Assembly: GCF_900169145.1 (NCBI RefSeq)
Contig: NZ_FXZD01000007.1
Span: forward strand, 168,454-232,453
Origin: Brevibacterium antiquum CNRZ 918
GTDB taxonomy: Bacteria; Actinomycetota; Actinomycetes; Actinomycetales; Brevibacteriaceae
Direction: 5' to 3'
Length of the DNA stretch: 64,000 bases
The notes under the pieces are model-generated. The model saw only the letters and a program-made list of their open reading frames with translations, did no database searches and had not been told where the DNA came from. Of this stretch, positions 47,567-54,877 are shown one piece after another. The position numbers were made by a program, and so were the translations under genes. Each line of letters opens with the position of its first letter. The first letter of the stretch is position 1.

Positions 47567-49510
47567 ATGGGTATTCTTGATTTGTTCCGGCGGTCGCCGG
47601 GTGGGACTGCGCCGAATGGTGCCCCGGTGGAGTTTGCGCCGACGTTCATGTTCTCTGCCGAGGACGTCAACGACGTCGTGTCGGGCCTTTATGCGTTGTC
47701 GCCGGAGAAGATCTACGAGAAGACGTCTGACCTGCGCACGGTACTCGATTTTCGGGCGCGCAACTTCTCTCAGATCGGCATGCATGCGTTCGAGATGCAG
47801 AGCGACGGCGGCCGTGAGCGTGTCCGCGATAGCGTCTCGGCCAAGGTTCTGAAGCGTCCGGCGCCGGGGATGACGTGGCCGGCGCTCATGTGGGCGGTGT
47901 GTCTCGATTTTGATCTGCATGCTGAGGCGTACCTGCTGTTCAATCCGAAGGTTCCGGCGCTGGTGCATATCCCGGCCCGTCGCGTGAGTCTCACGTCAGG
48001 TAGCTGGGAGATGGGTGATTTCAAGGCCGCGGTGTCGTCTCCTGACGGGTCGAAGACTGTGGAGGTCGGCGCTGAGGCGCTGATTCCGATTCGTCTTTAC
48101 AATCCGGGCGGTAAGTCGCCTATGCAGACGCTCAAGGACGTTATGGCTGAGCAGGCGGCGGCGCAGTCGTTCCGCCTGAAGACGTGGCAGAACGGACACC
48201 AGACGAATCGTTACATCACGCGCCCTGCCGATGCTCCTGATTGGACGCCTGAGTCGCGCAATCGGTTTGTGGAGGACATGCGCCGCTTCCGGTCCGGTGG
48301 TGGCTCTGAGGGTGGCTCGCCGCTACTCGAGGATGGGATGCAGTTCAAGTCCGATCAGGTGAAGGCCACTGAGGATCAGGTCATGGAAATGGCGAAGCTC
48401 TCCCGTGAGCGGTATGCCTCAGCCTATGGCGTGACGCTTTCGATGCTGGGCTCTGGTGAGGGTGTGACGTATGCGAACCTGCGCGAGTACCGGCAGATGC
48501 TCTACTCGGAGACCCTGGGCTCACTGTTTTCGACGGTGGAGGCGGCACTGAATTCGTTCCTGCTGCCTCTGGCGGATCCGGGTCGTGATGACTTGTATCT
48601 TGAGTTCAATCTAAAGGAGCGTCTGAAGTCGGATCCTGCCGATCAGGCGAAGATCTATCAGGCGTCGGTGGGTGCGCCGATCATGACTCGCAATGAGGCT
48701 CGCGCTCGGGAGAATCTGCCGAAGGTTGACGGCGGTGACGAGCTGATCACGCCGCTCAACGTCGTCACTGGCTCGGTGGCGTCTCCGCAAGATACGGACG
48801 GCACTGAGGGGCAGCTGTCGGCGTCAGGGCATCGCGAGATGGTGGTGCCGGGAAAAGCTCGGGGACGGTCGACGACGGTGGATCGGAAGCAGTCTGATGT
48901 TGAAGCTGTCGAGTCCGTCCTGCTGTCCTACTTCGGTCGTCAGCGATCATCGGTGCTCTCGGAGCTCGGCGCGGGGGCGACGGAGCTTGACTATGAGCGC
49001 TGGGACACGGAGCTGTACCGCGATCTCATCACGGTCATCCCTGGTATTTCGAAGCGTCAGACGGATGCGCTGTTGAATGAACTGGATTTGGATTTCACGT
49101 TCGATCCTGTGCGCGCACGGTCGGAGCGGTCGCTGCTGGCTGACCATACGTCGAATATCACGACGGCGAACATCAATAAGTTTCTGAAGTCGGCGGATCC
49201 TGCTCACGATTTCGATGTGATTGAGGCCACCCGCTCGGCGCAGTATGCGGATACGATCGTCACGTCGATGAACAATATGAGGTCCGTGGATGTTGCCAAG
49301 CAGGGCGCGAAGTCCCTCGGCGGTGAAGCGTACAAGGTGTGGACAACCATGTCGGGGGATTCTCGGCCTGCTCATGCCGCTATGAATGGGGAGCGGGCGA
49401 AGGTGGGGGAGCCGTTTTCGAATGGTGCGCAGTTCCCGCGCTCGTCTGTTCTCGGCCCTGCTGGGGTCGCTAATTGCCAATGCCAAATGATTATTTCGAT
49501 TGAAGGGTGA
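47567..49510 (+). CDS. portal protein fused to MuF-like head morphogenesis domain
   Basis: A 647-aa protein. Residues ~1-400 are an HK97-type portal (GILDLFRRSPGG start; LSRERYASAYGVTLSMLGSG; NEARARENLPKV), the dodecameric DNA gate. After a linker (~410-450), residues ~450-647 resemble the phage Mu gpF/SPP1 gp7 minor head domain, ending TMSGDSRPAHAAMNGERAKV, and VANCQCQMIISI. These are two genes in many phages. No frameshift or stop lies between the parts. Confidence 0.88.
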   Translation: MGILDLFRRSPGGTAPNGAPVEFAPTFMFSAEDVNDVVSGLYALSPEKIYEKTSDLRTVLDFRARNFSQIGMHAFEMQSDGGRERVRDSVSAKVLKRPAPGMTWPALMWAVCLDFDLHAEAYLLFNPKVPALVHIPARRVSLTSGSWEMGDFKAAVSSPDGSKTVEVGAEALIPIRLYNPGGKSPMQTLKDVMAEQAAAQSFRLKTWQNGHQTNRYITRPADAPDWTPESRNRFVEDMRRFRSGGGSEGGSPLLEDGMQFKSDQVKATEDQVMEMAKLSRERYASAYGVTLSMLGSGEGVTYANLREYRQMLYSETLGSLFSTVEAALNSFLLPLADPGRDDLYLEFNLKERLKSDPADQAKIYQASVGAPIMTRNEARARENLPKVDGGDELITPLNVVTGSVASPQDTDGTEGQLSASGHREMVVPGKARGRSTTVDRKQSDVEAVESVLLSYFGRQRSSVLSELGAGATELDYERWDTELYRDLITVIPGISKRQTDALLNELDLDFTFDPVRARSERSLLADHTSNITTANINKFLKSADPAHDFDVIEATRSAQYADTIVTSMNNMRSVDVAKQGAKSLGGEAYKVWTTMSGDSRPAHAAMNGERAKVGEPFSNGAQFPRSSVLGPAGVANCQCQMIISIEG

Positions 49511-49514
49511 GACC

Positions 49515-50384
49515 ATGACTACCAAAATGGCGACGAAGGCTCAGGCAGTAGCCCTGAAGTCGGCACCGGACGATGAGGGCACGTTTGAAGCTCTCGTCGC
49601 GGTGTTCAATAACATCGACTCCTACGGCGACGTGATCCTCAAGGGTGCATTCGCTGACACGCTCAAAGAGTGGGGCGATTCGGGCTATCCGGTGCCTGTC
49701 GTGTGGAGTCATGACAAGGATGACCCGTTCTCCCACATCGGTGTCGTGACTGAGGCGAAGGAGACGGAGACGGGCCTCGTCGTCAAGGCGCAGCTGGACA
49801 TGGAGAACCCGAAGGCCAAGCAGGTCCACAAGTTGCTCAAGGGTGGGCGGATCAAGGAATTCTCGTTCGCCTTCTCCTACGACATGGAGGATGTGAGCCC
49901 AGCGAAGCGCGATAGCGTGGAGGTCCGCGAGCTCAAGAAGCTGAAGCTCTACGAGGTGGGTCCGACGATGGTGGGCGCGAACCCGTCGACTCAGCTCATG
50001 GGTGTGAAGTCGGTCAAGGCTGACGACGACCCTGCCCCGACTGACCCTGCAGGAGACCCGGCGCCGGCTGACGATGACACGCCAAATGACGACACTGGTG
50101 GTGACGATTGGGCGAAGGCTGCAGAAATTGTGTCTGAGGTGTCCAATCTGCTCACTCAGTTGGGTGATATAATCACTCGTAACACCACTGACGAGGACGA
50201 CGACGAGTCGGACCCTGATGATGGTGACGAAGCCAGCCGAAGCCAGACTGACGACGACGAGACCACTGGTAAGTCGTCTGAGGTGTCCGCTGATCGGTCC
50301 GCTGAAGAACAGAAATCGCTTGCCGCTCTCTATGCGGCCATTCTTCAGGAGGATTCAGATGGATCTCAAAGCTCTACTGACTGA
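49515..50384 (+). CDS. HK97-family prohead protease
   Basis: A 289-aa assembly protease. The N-terminal ~175 residues carry the domain (VFNNIDSYGDVILKGAFADT; VVWSHDKDDP with the catalytic His; KEFSFAFSYD with the Ser). A long acidic Asp/Glu/Thr-rich tail (~residues 175-289) may serve as scaffold. Its last 26 bp overlap the capsid gene in another frame. Confidence 0.9.
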   Translation: MTTKMATKAQAVALKSAPDDEGTFEALVAVFNNIDSYGDVILKGAFADTLKEWGDSGYPVPVVWSHDKDDPFSHIGVVTEAKETETGLVVKAQLDMENPKAKQVHKLLKGGRIKEFSFAFSYDMEDVSPAKRDSVEVRELKKLKLYEVGPTMVGANPSTQLMGVKSVKADDDPAPTDPAGDPAPADDDTPNDDTGGDDWAKAAEIVSEVSNLLTQLGDIITRNTTDEDDDESDPDDGDEASRSQTDDDETTGKSSEVSADRSAEEQKSLAALYAAILQEDSDGSQSSTD

Positions 50385-51534
50385 GGCGAAGGGCATTGTT
50401 GATGCCCTGAACGCCGGGACCGCGACTGACGAGCAGAAGTCTCGCATGCCGGTCCTCACCACGGAAATCAAGGACGCGAAGGCCGCTGAGGCTGACGCGA
50501 AGTCCCTGTCTGATCTCGTTGCCGGTGGCGTCGGGTCCAAGCAGGACAAGTCCAATGACGAGCGCCCTGCGGCTTCTCTCGGTGCGCACGCCGCGGCTGA
50601 GTTCAAGTCGATGGGTGCCCGATTCGAGGGCAAGCAGGCCGCATTCTCGTCCACCGAGTTCAAGGCCGCCGGCGACCCGTCGTCTGTGGACACGACCGAG
50701 GGTGGCCTGCCGCAGATTGACACGTCCGTCGTGTCGATGCCGCGCACAATCCTCACGATCGCGAGCCTTCTGGCTCCCGGTACTCTCTCGGGTGACACTC
50801 TCGTGTACTTCGAAGAGACTGCTGGTGCTGGTGATCCCGATACTGTTAAGCCGGGTGCCAAAAAGCCCTACGTCAACTACGCGTTCAAGCAGGTCCGTGA
50901 GGGCCTGTCGAAGATCGCGGGCCTGACTAAGGTTCTCGACGAGATGATGGAAGATTACGGCTTCCTCGTCACCGAGATCAACGGCTCCCTGCTCTACGAT
51001 CTGTCGCTGAAGGAGGAGGAGCAGCTGCTGTACGGAAACGGCACTGCCCCGAATCTGCTGGGCATCACTGAACGCTCGGGTGTCCTCGCTGTCGATGCGA
51101 CTGCGGAGACCTTGGCTGACAAGGTGTTCTCGGCTCAGATGCAGGTTCAGCAGGCGTCTCGTCGTCTCGTGGATGGTGTGGTCATCAACCCCGCCGATTA
51201 CGAGAAGCTGCGCCTGACGAAGGACGGCAATGGCCAGTACATCGGCGGTGGCCCCTTCCAGGGTCAGTACGGTGTCGGCGGTGCTGCCCTGTACCCGCCG
51301 CTGTGGGGACTCAATACCGTGGTCACTCCCGCGATCAAGTCGGGGACTGTTCTGGCTGGTGCGTTCAAGGATGCGACTCTGTTCCGCAAGGGTGGCGTGC
51401 GTGTCGATGCGGCGAATACCAACGTCGATGATTTCGAGACGAACAAGGTGACTCTGCGTGCTGAGGAACGGATCGCTCTGAAGGTGCCCCGTCCTGCCGC
51501 GTTCGCGGAGATCACTGTAGCCGGCGGAGAGTAA
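50359..51534 (+). CDS. major capsid protein, HK97 fold
   Basis: A 391-aa shell protein. Residues 1-~100 form a helical delta-like domain probably cut by the protease. The HK97 fold follows, with EGGLPQIDTSVVSMPRTILT, VREGLSKIAGLTKVLDEMME, LLYGNGTAPNLLGIT and a C-terminus EERIALKVPRPAAFAEITVA. tcaggagga is 5 nt before ATG 50359. A hairpin follows the stop. Confidence 0.93.
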   Translation: MDLKALLTEAKGIVDALNAGTATDEQKSRMPVLTTEIKDAKAAEADAKSLSDLVAGGVGSKQDKSNDERPAASLGAHAAAEFKSMGARFEGKQAAFSSTEFKAAGDPSSVDTTEGGLPQIDTSVVSMPRTILTIASLLAPGTLSGDTLVYFEETAGAGDPDTVKPGAKKPYVNYAFKQVREGLSKIAGLTKVLDEMMEDYGFLVTEINGSLLYDLSLKEEEQLLYGNGTAPNLLGITERSGVLAVDATAETLADKVFSAQMQVQQASRRLVDGVVINPADYEKLRLTKDGNGQYIGGGPFQGQYGVGGAALYPPLWGLNTVVTPAIKSGTVLAGAFKDATLFRKGGVRVDAANTNVDDFETNKVTLRAEERIALKVPRPAAFAEITVAGGE

Positions 51535-51559
51535 TCGGTGATCGTTCGTCTGGGGTCGT

Positions 51560-51592
51560 CCCCTGGTCCACTTTGGGGAAGGTGGACCGGGG
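51560..51592 (+). terminator. hairpin after the capsid gene
   Basis: CCCC-GGTCCAC (51560-51571, one bulged T) pairs with GTGGACC-GGGG (51582-51592). It may reduce read-through so that capsid mRNA exceeds tail mRNA. No T-run. Confidence 0.55.
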
Positions 51593-51626
51593 TGGCGGCC
51601 CCAGCACCATATCTGAGGGAGAAGTC

Positions 51627-51824
51627 ATGAAGAAGTACACGGTCCGCATGGGCGGATATGACATGCAAATGCAGTTGACCGACGAGGATGCTCGTGCGCG
51701 TGGCCTGTTGGCCGCTGAGAAGCCGGCCCCTGTCGCCGAGACGAAGATGGTCGACCCGGAAAATAAGGCGGCACCGGAGGAGCCGAAGCGGGGGCGTCCG
51801 CGCATTCAGCGGGACGAAGACTGA
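51627..51824 (+). CDS. small head protein, unknown
   Basis: A 65-aa product: a beta-type start (KKYTVRMGGYDMQMQLTDED) and a basic/Pro-rich end (KRGRPRIQRDED, AT-hook-like). ggagaa is 5 nt before the ATG. Common place for small head-tail genes. Confidence 0.6.
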   Translation: MKKYTVRMGGYDMQMQLTDEDARARGLLAAEKPAPVAETKMVDPENKAAPEEPKRGRPRIQRDED

Positions 51825-52348
51825 TGCTCACCCCCACCTACGTCAAGGATCACGTGAAGGTGCCTGTCGGTATTACCGATGAGCAGCTACAGGACGTGAT
51901 TGATCGCGCCACGGACAGGATGCGCAGGTATTGCCGGTGGCACGTGTTCCCGGAGCTCCTGGACGCGGCAACGTTGTCCACGGACGGCTCCCAGTCTGTT
52001 CTCCTGCCGTCCCTGCGTGTCGTCGAGGTCAATAAGGTCGAGATCCGCGGCGAAGAGGTCACTGGGTACGGGGTTGACAAGGACGGGCGCCTGCGCCTCG
52101 ACTGCCGGCGCTTCCCTGACGCCCTGGGCGCGGTGAAGGTGACCATGCTCCACGGGTACGACGAAGACGAGCTCGACGCTGTGCGTGATGTTCTGCTCGG
52201 AATGATCGAGCGCGTGACGACCCTCCCTCATTTCATCAAGTCCTCATCTGTCGGTGAGGCGTCGGTGACGTATGGCGTAGACGCGGCTCTGCGTCCCACG
52301 TTCGGGGATAAGGAAGTTCTCGACGAGTATCGGATCTTGCTCAAATGA
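51824..52348 (+). CDS. head-tail connector protein (gp6-like)
   Basis: A 174-aa adaptor binding under the portal. It has the typical helical start (DEQLQDVIDRATDRMRRYCR) and a middle beta part, then a helical end (DALGAVKVTMLHGYDEDELD, VRDVLLGMIERVTTL). ATG overlaps the upstream TGA by one base. Confidence 0.75.
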   Translation: MLTPTYVKDHVKVPVGITDEQLQDVIDRATDRMRRYCRWHVFPELLDAATLSTDGSQSVLLPSLRVVEVNKVEIRGEEVTGYGVDKDGRLRLDCRRFPDALGAVKVTMLHGYDEDELDAVRDVLLGMIERVTTLPHFIKSSSVGEASVTYGVDAALRPTFGDKEVLDEYRILLK

Positions 52349-52704
52349 TCGGCCCGTGGGGAAATGACACGATCGTCGAGGTGCAGCCGACGTGGACCAC
52401 GGTGCGTGGCAATCTCGTCGCGGATTGGAAGAACCCGACACGCATCAATCACGACGGCTTCGAGGTCCGCCCTGCTCAGGGTGGGCGAGACTTCGAGCTT
52501 GGTGTTGGCATTAAGCGGGTGCGTCGGGTCTATGGGCCACCGAGCGCAGTCATTGACCCGCGTTCACGCATCGAGCTGCCCGACGATGAGGGTCAGTTCA
52601 CGATCCTCGACGGGCCGAACACATCCAAGTCGGCAGAAATGCTCATGGGTTACGGCGACGGGCCGGGTGTCACGTCGCTGACTGTCGGAATCAAGGAAGG
52701 CTGA
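52345..52704 (+). CDS. head-tail stopper/closure protein
   Basis: A 119-aa beta-rich protein after the connector (MIGPWGNDTIVEVQPTWTTV). Identified by order and size; ATGA overlap. Confidence 0.65.
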   Translation: MIGPWGNDTIVEVQPTWTTVRGNLVADWKNPTRINHDGFEVRPAQGGRDFELGVGIKRVRRVYGPPSAVIDPRSRIELPDDEGQFTILDGPNTSKSAEMLMGYGDGPGVTSLTVGIKEG

Positions 52705-52706
52705 TC

Positions 52707-52952
52707 ATGGCGAAACCATTTAAGCTCAACAAGGACGGCGTGTCCAAGCTCCTGAAGTCGAAGGAGATGCAGGCGGGCATGACTGCCCGCGCCAAGCGCA
52801 TTGCGGCCGCTGCTGGCCCTGGCCACGCTGTGGAGGAAGACAATAAGGGTGATCGTGCCCGTGCTTCTGTCGTGACCCGTTCCTATGCCGCGAAGAAGGC
52901 TGAGGCGAAGGACCGCAGCCTGACTCGCGCAATGCAGGCAGGTCGCGGATGA
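52707..52952 (+). CDS. head-tail joining protein (HK97 gp10-like position)
   Basis: An 81-aa basic, helical protein (GVSKLLKSKEMQAGMTARAK; SYAAKKAEAKDRSLTRAMQA). Typical for the short neck protein gene between stopper and tail terminator. ATGA overlap with the next gene. Confidence 0.65.
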   Translation: MAKPFKLNKDGVSKLLKSKEMQAGMTARAKRIAAAAGPGHAVEEDNKGDRARASVVTRSYAAKKAEAKDRSLTRAMQAGRG

Positions 52953-53377
52953 GTGTCGCGATCTCGTTCCCGTCTGTCCTGGATGACGAGATCAACTACC
53001 TCAATACGTCAGGCATCATTCGGGCGGTGGGATCCAAGCCTGTCGACAGGGCGGAATTCTGCCTCATTTGGCTCGGCGGTGGACGGCAGGTCACAAAGAT
53101 CACCGCCGAGGTCATTCTCAACTTCGAAGTGTGGGTGCCGAAAGATGATGCACTCGCGCAGGTGACCGCGGAGCGCCTCGCCGAGGAAGTCCGCGCCGCT
53201 GTCTCGGCTCGGTCCAACGACCATGAGGACGGCATCACACAGTACTCGGTGACATGGCCGGGGTTCCCGGCGAACTTGCCACCACTCGAAGACAAGGAGG
53301 GTGCTCAGGCTGAATCCTGGGCGCGTGTCGTCTTCATGGGTCAGATCACGGTCAGGGGCAATAAATTTGTGGCCTAA
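52949..53377 (+). CDS. tail terminator protein
   Basis: A 142-aa protein before the major tail gene, where phages encode the ring that stops tail growth. Alpha/beta pattern with ISFPSVLDDEINYLN, a hydrophobic strand VILNFEVWVPKDD and C-terminal VVFMGQITVRGNKFVA. Confidence 0.65.
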   Translation: MSVAISFPSVLDDEINYLNTSGIIRAVGSKPVDRAEFCLIWLGGGRQVTKITAEVILNFEVWVPKDDALAQVTAERLAEEVRAAVSARSNDHEDGITQYSVTWPGFPANLPPLEDKEGAQAESWARVVFMGQITVRGNKFVA

Positions 53378-53414
53378 ACTCGCGTCCGTGTCGTCTAATG
53401 CGGCCACTCGAATG

Positions 53415-53420
53415 TATGAT
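53415..53420 (+). promoter_or_regulatory. possible -10 of the major tail gene
   Basis: TATGAT lies in an AT-rich patch (tttaattaa follows) 44 bp before the start codon. No clear -35. Confidence 0.3.
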
Positions 53421-53463
53421 TTAATTAACCGCGAACCCATGCCAGGATTCGAAAGGTTCAGCA

Positions 53464-54033
53464 ATGGCCAAGAATTATGATGCGATCCATATTTACGGTG
53501 ACGAAGCGTCGACCGTATGGATTCGCCGCAAAGGTACTGGCGATGGGGCGATCCCGACCGGGCTCGCGGACCCCACCGAACCCTCCGGCTTCCAGGATGG
53601 CGGCTGGCTGTCTGAAGACGGCATCGACCTCGAGGTCTCTGCTGACGTTTCGAAGTTCAAGGCCTGGCAGGGCGGTTCGAACGTCAAGAACCGGGTGACT
53701 TCCACGGAGCGCAACTTCAAGCTGCAGTTCCTTCAGGAAGACCCCCTGTCGACGGAGATCTTCTTCGACCATGACGGAATCACCGATGAGGACGGGCTCG
53801 CGAAGTACACGATCCCGAAGTCGATCGGCTACTCCGAATGGGAGTTCGTCATCGACTTCAAGGACGCCGGGAAGACGAAGCGACTTGTTGCTACCGCTTC
53901 CGCTGGTGAGCGTGGCACGGTCTCGCACAAGAACGATGACATGACCGTCTATGAGGTCACGTTCGACATTCTCGAAGACGCCTACGTCCTCACCGACGAC
54001 GAAGTGATGGTCGCCGGCATTCCGGAAGTCTAG
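53464..54033 (+). CDS. major tail protein
   Basis: A 189-aa tail tube protein. The pattern MAKNYDAIHIYGDEASTVWI, then LSEDGIDLEVSADVSKFKAW and VTFDILEDAYVLTDDEVM, is typical of siphoviral tube proteins of this group. cgaaagg is 6 nt before the ATG. An own terminator follows. Confidence 0.88.
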   Translation: MAKNYDAIHIYGDEASTVWIRRKGTGDGAIPTGLADPTEPSGFQDGGWLSEDGIDLEVSADVSKFKAWQGGSNVKNRVTSTERNFKLQFLQEDPLSTEIFFDHDGITDEDGLAKYTIPKSIGYSEWEFVIDFKDAGKTKRLVATASAGERGTVSHKNDDMTVYEVTFDILEDAYVLTDDEVMVAGIPEV

Positions 54034-54039
54034 GGATAA

Positions 54040-54069
54040 CCCACTGATCGGGTGGGGTGGGCGTTTTTT
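54040..54069 (+). terminator. terminator after major tail gene
   Basis: CCCAC (54040-54044) can pair with GTGGG (54052-54056 or 54057-54061), followed by TTTTTT at 54064-54069. Confidence 0.55.
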
Positions 54070-54138
54070 CATTGGCATGGGTGACGCCCGCCCTTCCCTT
54101 AAAAACCAATCAGCCCGTGCCAGTAAGGAAGAGAGACC

Positions 54139-54453
54139 ATGCCCGACGTTCCGGCTGGCGCGAAAAAGCCCCAGGACCACAAGCCCAAATCTGCCGACAA
54201 GTTCGAGCTCGAATTCGAGGGTGAGTCGTACACGATCACCAAAGAAGCCCTGCTCGATGACCTTGAGGTTGCGGAGTATTTGGCTGAGGACCGCACCGCA
54301 CCGCTCGCGTTGCGTCAGATCCTCGGCACTGAAGACTACGCACGGTTCAAGAATTCGGTGCGTGACAAGAAGACGGGCCGAGCTTCCGCTGAGAAGGCCG
54401 GCGAGTTCCTGGACAAGATGTTCGAGGGAGCGGAAGAAGCAAATTTGTCCTGA
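54139..54453 (+). CDS. tail assembly chaperone (gpG-like)
   Basis: A 104-aa protein before the tape measure gene: FELEFEGESYTITKEALLDD, then helical LEVAEYLAEDRTAPLALRQI. It coats the tape measure during tail assembly. Three codons before the stop an A AAT TTG slippery heptamer would let some ribosomes move -1 into the next frame and make a longer GT-type protein. Confidence 0.82.
   Translation: MPDVPAGAKKPQDHKPKSADKFELEFEGESYTITKEALLDDLEVAEYLAEDRTAPLALRQILGTEDYARFKNSVRDKKTGRASAEKAGEFLDKMFEGAEEANLS
54441..54447 (+). other. programmed -1 frameshift site A AAT TTG
   Basis: The in-frame codons GCA AAT TTG give an X-XXY-YYZ heptamer. A -1 slip continues GTC CTG ATG CTC, exactly the downstream chaperone frame, without any stop. 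The zero-frame stop lies 3 nt downstream (TCC then TGA). Confidence 0.7.
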
Positions 54454-54875
54454 TGCTCGCGTGGGCGCTGCGGCATGAGCGCGCAGCCCTGACGGCAGAT
54501 TTCCAACGAGAGTATCGCCTGGACATTGAAGGGCTGTACTCGGGTGAGATTTCGGTTCTCAGGGCGGCGAGGCTCACCGCGAAGCTCCCGCGGGGGTCGC
54601 AGTTGTGGAGGGCACTCGGCGGGGCCATGGCGGTCACGGATGAGTGGGATCTGCTGAATGCGATTGAGCACAACATCAGAGCAATGCCGTGGGCCTTCTC
54701 CGATTCGAAGGAACGCGGGAAAGCACCAGAACCTATGCCATACCCGGAGATCAACGAGAAGTACGCGCAGGCTTCCGGGACGAAACGACAACGACAGTCT
54801 TCCGAAGATTATGTGACCAAAAAGGCTTTGGCCCGGAGGAAACAGCTTCAGGAAGCCCGCGAATCTAAGGGGTAG
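54453..54875 (+). CDS. tail assembly chaperone, T part (gpGT-like)
   Basis: A 140-aa frame (from ATG 54453, TGATG overlap) with the usual RHERAALTADFQREYRLDIE, SVLRAARLTAKLPRGSQLW and DEWDLLNAIEHNIRAM patterns. In most siphoviruses this part is expressed as a C-terminal extension of gpG by -1 frameshift; the slippery site just upstream supports that, so independent initiation at the ATG may be minor. Confidence 0.8.
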   Translation: MLAWALRHERAALTADFQREYRLDIEGLYSGEISVLRAARLTAKLPRGSQLWRALGGAMAVTDEWDLLNAIEHNIRAMPWAFSDSKERGKAPEPMPYPEINEKYAQASGTKRQRQSSEDYVTKKALARRKQLQEARESKG

Positions 54876-54877
54876 GC

